Shown: one piece after another, positions 29,217 to 38,680 of the stretch
Position numbering within the stretch: the stretch's first letter is position 1
How the letters are laid out: each line of letters begins with the position of its first letter
NCBI GenBank assembly: GCA_963930645.1
Contig: OZ005654.1
Location: forward strand, 36,207,763 to 36,271,762
Direction of reading: 5' to 3'
Length of the DNA: 64,000 nt
Source: Salticus scenicus
Lineage: Eukaryota > Arthropoda > Arachnida > Araneae > Salticidae
Made by a program: the position numbers and the translations under genes
The notes under the pieces: generated by a model
Told to the model about the DNA's origin: nothing
The model's database searches: none
What the model saw: the letters and a program-made list of their open reading frames with translations, nothing else

Positions 29217-31955
29217 CGAGATCTGATACCATTTTTGCTGATTCTTATGTAAAATGTCCTCCTGAATCCGAATATGACTCTCATTTTGCCCAGTCACCCA
29301 CCGTTTTCTAGATACAGCACTTCCTGTTCGATAGTTTTATGACCATGAATTTCATTTAAAGAATGAAAAATAATTAATTTAACACCTAAAAACAAAAGAA
29401 AAGTTTAAAAAATAACATTAATAACAGATTAAAAAAATATAAGATATGTAATGCATAATTTCAGTGGCAAATTCCCCCCCCCTCCTCCCCTCCCCCTAAA
29501 AAAAAAAAAACGGATTTAGGAGGTCATTTTACATAAAAATATGCTGAAATGGTGTCAGAGGCAATTTTCATACCGAACAGTGTAATTAGCAGAGTTAGAG
29601 TGAGTTCCTTTTATTTTCCCCTTGTTAAGTGTCTTATAAAGAGTAAGTATAAAATTTTTTAATTAGATTTTTTAAAGCATTTTTGTTTTTGAAGAATTTG
29701 TAATTGGAAAATGTTAAGTTTTTGGAGAATCAGCCATATGAGCCTTCATTGCGAAGATGTCTTCAGACCATGGTACCTGAAATTCTTTTATTTCTGCCGC
29801 AAAATGCTGAGCAATGAGTAATGTTCCAATTGTCATTGAAACCAGTCGTTAAGAATTGGTGCAACATTTAAGAGGCTTGGAACTTGAAAGAGACTTTCTT
29901 GAAAGCCCAGTGGCAGAAAGTTTTGTAGCTGTCTGCGACGGGCTTTTAAAATTTCATAATCTGTCTGCCAAATTTGCGTGTAATCAGGGGTACAACAATG
30001 CACAAATACAATTTTACTGCAGAAACAATATAGTATAAACAATTGTGTGTACTCATTCAATTCATCTCATTCAATTAAATATTTTATAGCAATGTTTGAC
30101 ACAACACAATGTAAATAATTATAAATAATAAAAGTATTAGTTTTAGTTTTGATACAGAAATTTTTTTTAAGTGAATTGTTATTCGAAAGTTGCAGACAAA
30201 TTTTTTTATCAGTGCAGACAAAAACTGTCTGCAAGCCGTTTTTCTGTGTCCACGACTATGTCGCAGTGTTTCTGCCACTGGGCTTGAAAGTGCATTTTCA
30301 GATTTGAACAGGCCAAAGTCACTGTATCACATTTCAAGAGCAAGAAACATTAAGCTGCCTAGCACATTCAACTTGTGACCAGACCTATTGCAATCAATCT
30401 GATGCTCCTCCATTTAAATAAATCAAGTATTACATTTTGAAGCTCCAATATCTATAAGGAACAGTACATAAATGTACATATCCATGTAGTAAATGAACAC
30501 AATTAATTGGTTCTGTGTTCTTTGAAACCGTGTTGTTTGAGACTACAAAATACGGGATTCCATTTCAAGTGTGAAAAGAAAAAAAAAGTTATGTTTTAAT
30601 TTTTTTTTAGTTAAATGTAAAACTAAAAATTTTTGTTTTTTGAATTCATGTTGGTAAACACTTCTAAGAAATCTTGTATTACATAATTCAAATTAATTTT
30701 TTAATTAGTTTTGAAAAAGTGTTTTGTTTAATTTTTTATTATCAAAATAAAATAAAATAAAAATTTAAAATAAATTTAAAATAAAATTAAAATTTAAAAT
30801 AAAATTTAAAATAAAATAAATATTTTTCACATAGTTGGTAAAAAAATCAACCTTCTACTCCATTCATCTAAAAAAATAAAAAAATTTTGCAATGCATCGC
30901 TTTTTTCAATAAAAATTATATTACCATGTCATCTAGTCCTCATCACTGGAGTCATCTAGGAACTGTTCTTGAAATTTTGTGATAAAAGTTGTAATCTCCT
31001 TATAATTCTTGAACAATTTTGCCTTTGATCATAACTTCATTTTATCAAACAAATGACATATTTGGAGATAATTTTATATCAAATCATATATGTATTTTAT
31101 TCTTTTTCAAAAGAATTATTTGAAAAGGGTGTAGTTTGAAAACATGTAATTCAAGGGAAAGTATCGGTGTTCTTCAAGTACTGTATTCTTGGGGAGTTGA
31201 ACCTGTATTGAAATTTCTGAAATAAAATTATAACTTTCCAGATTCTTCTTTTTTTTTTAAACCAATACCTGTGTTTAGAGTAGTCATGCTTTCTTTGCAC
31301 TTTTCTCCCCTCCAATTTAAATTAAATGATTTAACTGTTATATAGGGGTAAATAGAAAATTTGAATAATAATAAATAATTTTAGAAGTAGGGAAGATAAA
31401 AAGGAAATCCTTTTTAATAAAATTTGTTCATTATTTCCTTCATTTTGAAAAATATGATATTTACTTTAAAATTTGCAATAAAATATATACATATAGTTTG
31501 ACTTCTTTGAAAGTTAAATTATATACAAAATTAGTTTTAGAAGAGAAAAGTAACAAATGATAGCATTCTTACAGCAGTGAATATATATATAATATATATA
31601 AATAATAATTATTGTGATTCATTTATATTATTTACAATTCACCAAACTGTTTTTTGCTATGTATAAAATAATAAAGCTGCTGATTGTTGAATATTTGTTG
31701 GACAATTCTGCATTTGTAGGCAGAGATTATAAAATATTTTATATGTTTTTATATATATAGGCAATGGCTAAGGATCCCAAAAACTACTATCAAGATACTC
31801 CAGCCCAAATAAAAAACAAAATAAAGAAATTTCAGAAGATTCCAATGCAGTGGAATGCATATTTAAGAGCAAAAGGTGAACTTAACACAGAAGTTCATAA
31901 AGATGAATATGATATTAGTATTGAGGAAATTATGGGAGAACAGATGGAAACATGA
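16608..31955 (+). CDS. NOP16: Nucleolar protein 16, five coding exons
   Basis: Coding exons are 16608-16714, 18130-18229, 23334-23376, 25625-25731 and 31761-31955; joined they give 183 residues, close to the ~178 of human NOP16. The family is a small basic nucleolar protein needed for 60S ribosomal subunit assembly. Matching hallmarks are the basic MGKAAGVSRRRKKRYNYNRN start, a CS..-E-WD-K... block, MGLASDPNK, a Lys-rich linker, LEAEA, and a C-terminal block ending in MAKDPKNYYQDTPAQIKNKI, which is nearly identical to the vertebrate motif. All introns start GT and end AG. The introns (1.4, 5.1, 2.2 and 6.0 kb) are filled with transposon remnants. No frameshift or premature stop, so the gene looks intact. 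AATAAA at 32219-32224 is a candidate polyadenylation signal. Confidence 0.95.
17510..17722. mobile_element. Fragment of the CAGGGGT/TTTTGTGAAGGG element in intron 1
   Basis: Its right end, GGAATGACCCCTG, and interior phrases (TTTTGTGAAGGG, GGGACCCAATTTTTGCC) match, in reverse, the element at 19453-19880. The left part matches the middle of that element (ACAAAATCTTGTGAAA), so this copy lacks one end. Confidence 0.8.
18130..18229 (+). CDS. NOP16: NOP16 exon 2
   Basis: Preceded by the acceptor TTTTTTTCACTTTAG. Encodes the SQLEKEWDSKKSYYRNMKDM region and ends MEKK. The donor chosen is AAG|GTTGAT. A second in-frame donor nine bases on (TAT|GTATAT) would add three residues, Val-Asp-Tyr, without changing the phase. 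Confidence 0.9.
18350..18430. repeat. Short interspersed repeat (second copy near 46425)
   Basis: The phrase GAACGAG..GAGCTT.CAATGTTT.TGGGAAAA and TATTCCACT recurs at 46425-46500. The family is unknown. Confidence 0.5.
18882..19020 (-). pseudogene. hAT transposase C-terminal remnant
   Basis: Read on the minus strand, this encodes the hAT dimerisation motif: TGVPSSASVERLFSHASEVL, followed by a C-K-R-S-C-L-T-D-E-N-F stretch. The S-S-x-x-V-E-R-x-F-S core is diagnostic of hAT transposases. An in-frame stop lies just upstream of the motif and the rest of the catalytic domain is not recognisable, so it is dead. Confidence 0.85.
19453..19880. mobile_element. 428 bp nested element with CAGGGGTCGATCCAGG ends
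   Basis: Inverted ends CAGGGGTCGATCCAGG (left) and CCTGGATCGACCCCTG (right) are perfect for 16 bp. The flanks ACTTC at 19448-19452 and 19881-19885 suggest a 5 bp TSD, and removing the insert restores the end of the host hAT element. The interior is a run of ~34 bp units built on GGGACCCTTCACAAAATTC. No protein is encoded. It resembles non-autonomous hAT elements with short TSDs. Confidence 0.9.
20150..20175. repeat. AT dinucleotide microsatellite
   Basis: An uninterrupted run of alternating A and T. Confidence 0.95.
20635..20760 (+). mobile_element. 3' end of an RTE-type non-LTR element
   Basis: The order CCAAATTTGGAAGCTCTGCG, GTGCAGACACACACGCAGAC, then CGTTATTTATATAGAT resembles the 3' ends of arthropod RTE-like LINEs. 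No coding part remains. Confidence 0.5.
21960..22610. repeat. Diverged tandem repeat, ~135 bp units
   Basis: Three clear copies and a fourth decayed one. Recurring phrases are TTTTAACTGGAGTTG..GCCC (near 22138 and 22268), a variant TCTTAACTAAAGTTGTAAGC near 22411, TTTCAG.T.AAT..GATGA.AGGAA and CTGCTTGAAC. Copies differ strongly, so the array is old. A short run of AT dinucleotides follows it. Confidence 0.7.
22611..23333. other. Intron 2 remainder, nothing recognised
   Basis: AT-rich intronic sequence with no recognisable element up to the exon 3 acceptor. Confidence 0.5.
23334..23376 (+). CDS. NOP16: NOP16 exon 3 (43 nt)
   Basis: A very short exon after the acceptor TTTTACTGTGCAG and before the donor GGTATGT. 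It encodes the lysine-rich linker KKKKRKPEKMEVIS, matching the basic linker seen in the family at this place. Its phase fits exons 2 and 4 exactly. Confidence 0.88.
24369..24405. repeat. Perfect 16 bp palindrome
   Basis: GTACAACTGTACTTTC and its reverse complement are separated by TTTAT. It may be a decayed MITE centre or a chance hairpin. Confidence 0.8.
24441..24687. mobile_element. Fold-back insertion with ~107 bp arms and 13 bp TSD
   Basis: Two arms (24441-24545 and 24554-24660) are near-perfect inverted copies with an 8-base loop. They include CTGAAGACGGTACGCTTAA and TACCGAAACAGCTG. The flanks CAAATACTACAAT at 24428-24440 and 24688-24700 form a 13 bp direct repeat, a length typical of target-primed retrotransposition rather than of DNA transposons. 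The CTGAAGA...CCGAAA motif recalls 3' regions of Penelope-like elements, seen again near 63.7 kb. Family assignment is inference. Confidence 0.85.
24795..25273. mobile_element. Mariner-like MITE with ~120 bp inverted repeats
   Basis: The left end CAAGGAGGGTCATAATTAA and right end TTTAATTATGACTACCTTG are inverted repeats that extend about 120 bp with substitutions (GCAAGAATGGCA.CAAAGTTTG in both arms). TA flanks both ends at 24793-24794 and 25274-25275. No transposase remains. Confidence 0.85.
25625..25731 (+). CDS. NOP16: NOP16 exon 4
   Basis: Acceptor TTATTTATTATAG, donor GTAAGT. Encodes ALEAEANAPQPKTLKLPTEP and the FCVYMIEKYGDDYN block that aligns with the family motif around YMVENHGEDY. 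The first codon is split with exon 3. Confidence 0.95.
26332..27061. mobile_element. pogo/Tigger-like element with TA TSD
   Basis: Inverted ends C(C/T)GTAATTTC(G/A)CGTATATAACCCG, at 26332 and 27061, with TA on both sides. The interior keeps the end of a pogo-type transposase. About 730 bp, internally deleted. Confidence 0.85.
26383..26637 (+). pseudogene. pogo-like transposase C-terminal remnant
   Basis: The 84-residue frame contains KVAECVINVWDFITIKTVKS followed by a strongly acidic tail rich in Asp and Glu. The order E-C-(V/I)-I-x-x-W-x-x-(I/V)-x-x-x-T-(V/I) then an acidic tail is typical of the end of pogo/Tigger transposases. The DDE catalytic core is missing. The surrounding inverted repeats support the call. 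Confidence 0.75.
27236..27816. mobile_element. Decayed hAT-like element with TAGARTCMTGCA ends
   Basis: The left end TAGAATCATGCA..GGGTCGGGTAA..TTTTACCC and the right end, read inverted, TAGAGTCCTGCA..GGTCAGGTTTTACCC match imperfectly. The flanks CTATGAGA and CTATAAGT agree at six of eight positions, a worn TSD. Inside, a perfect 18 bp palindrome containing ATGCCCATGAT lies near 27456-27496. Confidence 0.65.
27817..28552. other. Intron 4 spacer, C/A tract, nothing recognised
   Basis: A long C-then-A homopolymer tract lies at 27830-27870. No gene or terminal repeat seen in the rest. Confidence 0.5.
28553..28735 (-). pseudogene. Helitron Rep (helitron-like N domain) fragment
   Basis: The minus-strand frame encodes AAIRQFGLPTLFVTISAAET, then HWFDLMKTLSWNLDRHELTK, ending at a stop. 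The I-R-Q-(F/L)-G-x-P-T-x-F-(V/L)-T-x-S-A-A-(E/D) block followed by W-(F/P)-(D/E)-L is characteristic of the helitron-like N domain of Helitron Rep/helicase proteins. Only ~60 residues survive and no catalytic HUH or helicase motif is present. The upstream side abuts a G-rich minisatellite. Confidence 0.75.
28749..29170. repeat. G-run minisatellite
   Basis: Units of ~35-40 bp built as CTCATGTCAAAG(G/T)TG(T/G)(G/A)CCTTGG followed by 5-12 Gs, at least eight copies. A larger piece ending in TTCATTCAATAAATCCCC and CCGACTGAAATAGG occurs twice, near 28935 and 29115. The G runs could form G-quadruplexes. A long A tract follows at 29188-29214. Confidence 0.9.
29224..29568. mobile_element. MITE-like element with ~48 bp inverted repeats
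   Basis: The left arm, GATACCATTTTTGCTG then TATGTAAAATGTCCTCCTGAATCCG, and the right arm, CGGATTTAGGAGGTCATTTTACATA then GGTGTC, are inverted copies. The TSD is unclear. C- and A-tracts lie near 29475-29510. Confidence 0.75.
29906..30282. mobile_element. 377 bp hAT-like MITE, TSD CTTGAAAG
   Basis: Ends CCCAGTGGCAGAAA and TTTCTGCCACTGGG, flanked by CTTGAAAG at 29898-29905 and 30283-30290. The 8 bp TSD and CAGTGG-type end indicate hAT. No coding capacity. Confidence 0.92.
30740..30882. repeat. A/T simple repeat next to a SINE tail fragment
   Basis: AATAAAATTTAAA-type repeats run to about 30820. The next 60 bases (TATTTTTCACATAGTTGGTA, CCTTCTACTCCA) match the body of the tRNA-like SINE at 34765-34885, without its head, and end in A-rich sequence. 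Confidence 0.75.
31761..31955 (+). CDS. NOP16: NOP16 exon 5 (last coding exon)
   Basis: Acceptor TTTATATATATAG. Encodes AMAKDPKNYYQDTPAQIKNK, the most conserved block of the family, then a diverged tail and TGA. Phase 0 with exon 4. Confidence 0.96.
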   Translation, partial: AMAKDPKNYYQDTPAQIKNKIKKFQKIPMQWNAYLRAKGELNTEVHKDEYDISIEEIMGEQMET

Positions 31956-32218
31956 TAAATGTTTATCCATTTTTTATGTATTTATATAAATATGTACAGT
32001 GTTCATATAAAAAGATAAAGTGGTCTTGTATTTATTTATTAATTTAATTTTTTAAGAATTGTTGATACTAAATCTGTATTCTAAAAAAAAAGTTAATATC
32101 TCTGCCATGTTTCAATTTATCGTGTCTTTTTCGCTTTCTTGGCTTATACAACAAAAACTGTTTTACATAAAAACACGTAATTCGGCAGTTTTGTACAGAA
32201 ATGTGTATAAACATGCTA

Positions 32219-32224
32219 AAATAA
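32219..32224 (+). terminator. Candidate polyadenylation signal of NOP16
   Basis: First AATAAA after the stop codon, 264 bases downstream. Weak evidence in such AT-rich DNA. Confidence 0.35.
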
Positions 32225-34239
32225 ACTGTTATAGTTAACATGCCCTAAACATGTTTAGGACATATTTTAGGTGATATTTAATATTAAAGTATGGCAAAAC
32301 ATTTTTGAATCAAAAACTATATTTGTGGCAACTGTATCATATTTTACTAAGGTATACATTAGTTGATTGTGATGTGCAATATATATAAATATTTTTTTTT
32401 TTAATTCTGACAATTTTTTTTTTTCAAAACATACGTAGTTACTGTCCAGATTATTTTTGCTTTTAAATTATAATATCTCAAAAAGTATGTGAAATAATGC
32501 TCTGAAACTTTCGTAGAACACAGACAAAGATATTTTATTTAATTTAAGACACTTAATTAAAATACTTCAATTAGGTGTTTTTATATGATTTTTTTTTTTT
32601 TTTTTTTAACTTTTCAGAATAATTTTTTAAATGAAAATATATTTCCTCTCGCTTCTTCTTCTTCCATTTTACAAAAGACACCCTAATATTTCTATTTTTA
32701 GCACAGACCTCATTGATGATTTTTAGCAGATGGGGAATTTTTTTAATAGTGTGTGATCAAACTGTCAAAACAGGATTGATGGTGTATGTCTAAGAAATTT
32801 GCTTATCACATTCATAATTCAACTCAGAAACCAACTTTTATTTTATTTATTAAATTACATTGTAAATACATATCAAGGTTTGCATTAGAAGGTGGGATTG
32901 CGAGAATCTCGCAATATTTTGAAAAATCCCACTCAAAAATGTATCATAAAGGGAATTTTCCCCTAGTTTTTTCACAATGCTGTTTAAGTATTACATCAAT
33001 TTTTTAGTACAGTAGGGTAATATATTAATTGTTTTGAAGCCTGTAGTTATCTTTAACTTCTAGAATTTCTTGATAAAAGAAAAAAAGTGGAAATATTATG
33101 TAATTATTTCAAAATACTACTTAATTGTAAATATTTTCAAAGAGGGTATATGAAGTATTTATTTTATCAACAAACAACTACGAAGTGTGAAGTCTAAAAA
33201 TCACAATAATTATACATTAAATAATTTAGGTTATTTCAGTTACTGCACTTCTGTTTCTTTGAGTACTCAAAATCAAACTGAAAATAAAATTTGAAACAGA
33301 TTAAGTAATAACTTGAGCAATTCTATCTGCATTTCTGATGAAAATTTAGATTCTGAATATTGAAGCAGTATCTGTCCTTAGCCACAAAAGGGGAAAGAAA
33401 ATAAATAAATTTCTATTTTTAACATTTACTTGATACTTTTTTTAATTTGCAATTGTAATTCTTTAAAAAGAAATTTGTAAAATGTAAATTATGTAATTTC
33501 TCACTAAAATTTAAAAGATCCCACTTAAATTTGTTAGAGTGGGAGAGTCCCACTCAATATTTTTTTGTAGTGTTAACACTGCATACATATTTTTTTTTTT
33601 TCTGTGCAATTTTGCTGCTTATTTAGGAAATTAAGTTTTTATTGACTATCTGTCTTATTAAAAGTGTAATGCAGACAAAACTATCGTATCGTGACCTTAT
33701 TCACTTATCTCTGCTGTTCCAGATATTATTCATTCATAGGGATATAACTACTATTGAATATGGAAAGGAAAAGGAAATTTGATCAAACTAATATTATTTT
33801 GCAATACTGTATATGCAGTAACTCTTAAGTCATTAAAAATTTAAAAAAATATATTGCCAAATACAAACTAGTTGGGATGTAGTGTGTATTCAGGTGAATT
33901 TTTACATTGCATTTTTTATGGTTATTTTTTGTTTATGAAGTACAAGGTTAAAGGTCCCATAGAATTTTGATAACAAAACAAGTTGGGGGGGGGGGGGAGC
34001 CCCCTAGTTTTTAATATAATTTAGTGCATTTTGTACACAAATATTGAATATTTCTTAATAAATTCAATATTACACTTCAGTAAAAATTTCGTAATAGTAA
34101 GAATACTTTAATGTTATTAATTTTATTGCTTAAATACATTTTTTGATTCAAAGTACCTGTTTCAGCTATTATCTCTTGTTTTAAAGTAAGGATCATAGAA
34201 ACATACTTCCAATTACAAAATTTGTCCAAGTTAACAGTA
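32225..34239. other. AT-rich intergenic DNA
   Basis: No gene recognised. Blocks with TCCCACT and GAGTGGGA-type motifs near 32890-32935 and 33520-33560 may be remnants of a decayed inverted-repeat element. A G-tract lies near 33985-33998. Confidence 0.45.
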
Positions 34240-34580
34240 ATTTTCAGAGAAGGCAATTTACTTTCTTCTATATACATAAGAAAACATTGGATTCGTGATA
34301 ATTTTCGATAGAATTACATATTTTGAGATGTCTTGAACACAATTTGAATCTTTTTAGAAAATCTCTGCCTGTTGCTGTGTATCACAAATTTTGTGAGTGC
34401 TGTGTCTCGCTAACAATGAATGAAATTTAACGATACTTAGTATTTAGTTGGACTTTTAACATAAACTGGTGCTGTCAACTCATTTAATTTTTTTAATATG
34501 GCAGAATAGGACAGTATTTTGTATGACTATACACAATGAGAATTATTTTTTAACTTTGTAGTGTGAAATTAAATATATAT
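34240..34580. repeat. Diverged copy of the repeat family at 48845-50565
   Basis: Shares CTTTCTTCTATAT, GATGTC(T/C)TGAACAC, GTGCTGT.TCTC.C.AAC.AATGAATGAAATTTAAC, GGTATTTAGTTG and TAAACTGGTGC with the longer element downstream, in the same order and with many differences. Confidence 0.75.
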
Positions 34581-34673
34581 ATATATAAACAAAGGTATAA
34601 TTTTTTTTCATTTAATAAATAATAAAAAAAAAAAAAGTTTAGAAATTTTGATCATCAACCTGAAAATTCATTT

Positions 34674-34885
34674 CTGATAGATTGGAGTGGAAGGCTGACT
34701 TTTATACCAACTATGTGAAAAATACCAGAGCCGAGTTATGTGAGAAATGCTGAACTGGTTATCAGCCAGGGTAGCTCAGTGGTTAGAGCATCCGCACGTT
34801 AAGCGGAAGGCCTGAGTTCAATTCCCGGCTCTGGTATTTTTCACATAGTTGGTATAAAAGTCAGCCTTCCACTCCAATCTATCAG
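34674..34885 (+). mobile_element. tRNA-like SINE with a perfect 60 bp inverted repeat
   Basis: A tRNA-like head (34765-34836) is followed by a ~49 bp body and an A tract. The last 11 bases of the head plus the body (34826-34885) are repeated exactly, inverted, at 34674-34733, 60 of 60 bases. The RNA would fold into a long hairpin with the tRNA-like part in the loop. A related body lacking the head occurs at 30821. Imperfect flanking repeats, GTTTAGAAATTTT and GTTTAGATATTTT, may be a worn TSD. Confidence 0.85.
34765..34836 (+). tRNA. tRNA-Asn(GTT)-like sequence, probably a SINE head
   Basis: A 72 nt cloverleaf: acceptor stem pairs at all seven positions with G-T allowed; D arm GCTC/GAGC; anticodon stem TCCGC/GCGGA perfect; loop ACGTTAA with anticodon GTT; T arm four of five pairs. 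A and B boxes (TAGCTCAGTGGTTAGAGC, AGTTCAATTCC) are present and a TTTTT terminator follows at once. Position 33 is C instead of the near-universal T, and the sequence differs from usual animal tRNA-Asn. With its repeated body it is more likely a SINE head than a working tRNA gene. Confidence 0.55.
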
Positions 34886-35018
34886 AAAAAAAAATGTTTA
34901 GATATTTTCTGAATTGCATAAAATTGATTTTCTATGGACATTCAGTGTTGTTATACTTCTATGTGATGAAAATAGTCTGCATTTGTCATCAAAAATAATT
35001 CTGAAAAGTAATATTATA

Positions 35019-35075
35019 TGTATAGGAAAATATAGAAGAAAGTTTTGTGGTAGCCACAACATAGTAGTTTGTACA
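35019..35075. repeat. Fragment of the 48845-50565 repeat family
   Basis: The phrase GTATAGGAAAATATAGAAGA, then AAAGT.TTGTGGT, is shared with 50023-50075. Confidence 0.75.
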
Positions 35076-35257
35076 AGGGCTATATGCATTTTAAAATTTA
35101 ATTTTTGTATAGCCCCTCTTTTCCCATCACAGATAAAAAAGGTTACTGTCACTGGCGTCAAATTTTTTTGTATGCAGCTGCATCTCCTCGCGGAAGGCAA
35201 AGTCCTTCATATCATGAGAAGTATCAATGTGTGCCAAACACTCCAAGGACATTTCAG

Positions 35258-35625
35258 ACAGGGTTCATACTACTCAGGAATAACCTGGAATACTCAGGGA
35301 ATTTGGATTTTGTTGAAAAAAGTCAGGGAAAATAAATTATAAAACCTGGAAAACAAATATTTCTTTCCTGTCAAATTATATTTTTCTTGTTTAGCTTCAT
35401 ATCAAAATTCTAATGATTAAATATCGTGAAAATACTCATGTAAACAATGATTTCTACCTAAAATTCTATCATGATTGGGAGTAATATAAAATCATACAGT
35501 GGAAATAGATGTATTTTTTCCTCTCTAGAGAAGCGTTTCTTGTAATATGTCGCTAATATTTTCTTGAAAATTGTCTGGAAAACTCAGGGAATTTTTTTTC
35601 CCATGTTTGAGTATAAATCCTGTCA
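35258..35625. mobile_element. MITE of the CAGGGAAT family, copy 1
   Basis: Left part CAGGGTTCATACTACTCAGG..ACCTGGAATACTCAGGGAAT and right part, inverted, with GGAAAA..AATTCCCTGAGTTTTCCAGAC. Two further copies occur at 40086 and 54345. Confidence 0.7.
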
Positions 35626-35946
35626 GATAATTAGAAATTTCTATCATCTTAATTAACAAAGTTATTAATAAAAGACACCGGGTTTATAAAGGTACTCTAA
35701 TTGCCATCTTGCAAATAATTTCTGTTATGCCATTTTCCACAGGAAAATTAAAATGTTATCAATGATATAAAAAAAAAAAAAAAAATATCAATGTTGCTAT
35801 TGGTAACAACAAAGAAATTTATCGCCTGCAAATAAAAAGCGTTATCTTAGCTATTTTTAATTAAAAAAAATGATTTTAGAATTGTATTTAATCACCTGCA
35901 GACACTTATTTTTTTTTACTACTTTTAGAATATTAAATTTCTTATG

Positions 35947-35978
<32 letters not shown>

Positions 35979-37564
35979 GAAATATCTAATGTGTATACTT
36001 TTATTACTGAATTTTTTAGTTAATTTAGGGCAATATATAATACTACATGCATATGTTTCTAATGTAGAACTAGGTAATTTTACACATTCAAAAACATCTG
36101 AAAAGAAAAAAAGTTTATTACTATTTTAATATGGAAAAATCTCCTACAGCTTCAATTTTTAATTCTCTCCTGCCTACTTCTTAAAATAACGAAGGATCAA
36201 ATGTACTTGGTTCTCTATAAGAATTTTAAGTGATAAATTTTTTTCTTCCAATAATTAGAAATATGAAATGTATCATAGAAATTTTTAATTTTGTAATGGT
36301 AAAATTTATCAATTTGAAATCAGAAGATGCTGTTATTATAAATGAGTTTGTATTTGAATGTAAAATATTTTTTTTTTAGGCCAAAATATATCCGAAGTGT
36401 TTTAAAATGTTTTTGAATAAAAAAAAAAAAAAGATAGATACACTTTAAAGATATGCAGTCAATTATACATATATTATTTTATCTAGTCCCCCCACCTCTA
36501 TTTGAAATATTTAGATATTAGAAACATTTTCTGAAGAAAAAGTTTAATATAAATTTTTGTTGTTTACAAGGATGATAATTTAAAAAAAAAGAATAAATAA
36601 TTCAAAACATAAGCAATGCTATTTTGGATATCAAATTCCCAAGACTAAATTCAATTACTTTTAAAGAACTTCTTATACTATAAATGTAAACATAAAAAAT
36701 ATCACCAAATTAAACGCTTGCCTATAATGGATAACTTATGCTTAAAAAACCATAACATTCCTTTTTTCTAAGTTAAAATTTTCAAAAATCGAATTCGACT
36801 TTAATTTTGTAAAATCCGGAAAACCTATTCTTTAAAATAATGGTATTCAGGAAATATCACCAATAATCCAGAAATCTAAGTGCTTCAAAATATAAAAAAT
36901 TTTAATAAAAAAACTATTTCTGTAGCTAGATAATTCATTTGAATAAATTAAAATGAATTTATTTCATAATTCCAATTTTTAAAATACAGGGATGAGACTA
37001 GCAAAAACACAAAGCTGAAACTGTACACAAAGGAAATGAAATACTAAAACTTTTATGACAAAATCTATTATATTAGAGAATATGTTTTTTAATCTTCATT
37101 TAGTATTCATTAAACTTTAGATTGGCTGATGTGACAAATACACATCGAAGCCACAAAAAAAGTTGTGAAAACTGAAAAAATGCTGAAAAACAAAATTTAC
37201 AAAAAAGCTGAAATCAGCTGAAAAGTTATTATTCAATTGCATTCAAAAATCGGATCGCGATTTAATTCTTTTCAAACGGTTATTTTCGTATTTTTCACAA
37301 TTATAAATATTTTGATTATTTCAAATTAATTCAATTTTATTTTCAGTTATAAGCCTTTTCAAATTCCGTATATTTCTCAGTTTAAAAAAATTAAATATTT
37401 TGGCCTTTACTTCAAAAAATTAAAGTCTGAAAAGCTGCATTTTATAACTCTGACAGCCATTTTCTCTGCGATCTTATTTGACCTTTCCCTCCAAAAAAGG
37501 AAAAATAATTTCCTTCCTGAATTTACGGGGAAGATTGGTTTTCGCCTTCGGTGACGAGGCTGAC
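35626..37564. other. AT-rich DNA without recognisable genes
   Basis: Long T tract at 35950-35976 and A tract at 35771-35784. Nothing else supported. Confidence 0.5.
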
Positions 37565-37921
37565 CAGAGGTTTGTCCAGACTTTTCACACAGGGTCTTGT
37601 CTTTGTAAAATTGTGAAAAATTCTACACATAATTTTGTGAATCTAAATTTCGTGAAAACAAAGTTCTTTCGAACTTTTCGGCTAGGGCAATTGTGAAAAA
37701 TGTAATTTTGCAAAATAAAATTACAATTAAGATTTTATTTTAGAAAATTACAATTCAGTTTCATAGAACTAAATTCACACATATGCATAGAAGCCCTTTA
37801 TAAATTAGAAATTAAATTTCAGGATAAATACAACAAACACGTCTGATTATTCAGGCAGTCTGTTTATTCTATTAAAGATTAGTTTTGAAAATGAAAGAGA
37901 TTTGTCTGTTTTAAGGTGGGT

Positions 37922-38680
37922 GATAAAGTATTAAAAAGAAGCAATAAGTTTATGATTGAATGTAAATTTACTTAAAAATAAATGAATGATAGTTTGATAC
38001 GATATGTTAACATATTTAAAAAGGAAATAAGTGATAGATAATTATGATATTGTGATTGCTTGAATCACAAAATAGTGGATTAATGATGATTTAATAATCA
38101 ATATTATTTTTATTTCATTTCAATAAATACAGATGAGGTCGGAGATAGATTTATCTTTGAAATTAATTAATTAGAATAAATGGGATCTTATTTATTTTAT
38201 ATATGCATTTGTTTACTTTTCTTAAAATGACAGTTTTATATTAGAATCTTAAAATTCTCCGAACTCAACTGCATCAAATTGGCTGCAAAAGAAATTAGAA
38301 AGAATAAATAAACTCTTACCTCAAATTAAAGTACATCATTATACTGCTTGAATATTTTAATAGATGTAAACAGATATAAAAGTTCATTACAAATGCTCCG
38401 GAGCTTCATGAAACCCATCAAAGCATAATAAATTTTTATACATTTTGATTAATTGCACAATCAAATAATATTGCATGAATTTGAATTAGCAGTTCATAAT
38501 CACGTGTCCATTTACCAAAATTTAATTAAAAAAGACGAACATTGCACCGATAAGTCTTATATTGTTGTGGCATGATACAGTTCCCATTATGAAATTAGAG
38601 AATATGATTCAAGATAGATTATTCTCTAATGCGAATTATTTCATTAGTTGGCGGCTACTTTACCTGAAGTTAATTAATGG
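37922..38680 (+). repeat. Left arm of the large palindrome
   Basis: Matches the right arm in reverse, including TAAATTTACTT-side sequence, CCGAACTCAACTGCATC, CTCCGGAGCTTCATGAAACC and TAGTTGGCGGCTACTTTA. Ends where the GGGTCATTCC element begins. Confidence 0.92.

Noticed and set aside
33985..34020. GGGGAGCCCCCTAG-like phrase shared with 51930-51955
   Set aside because: Too short and built on homopolymers to claim a family.
34765..34836. A functional tRNA-Asn gene
   Set aside because: C at position 33, weak T stem, unusual sequence, and a repeated body found elsewhere favour a SINE head. Not excluded.
34914..35342. 142-codon forward frame
   Set aside because: Runs through a known repeat fragment and a MITE start; no motif.
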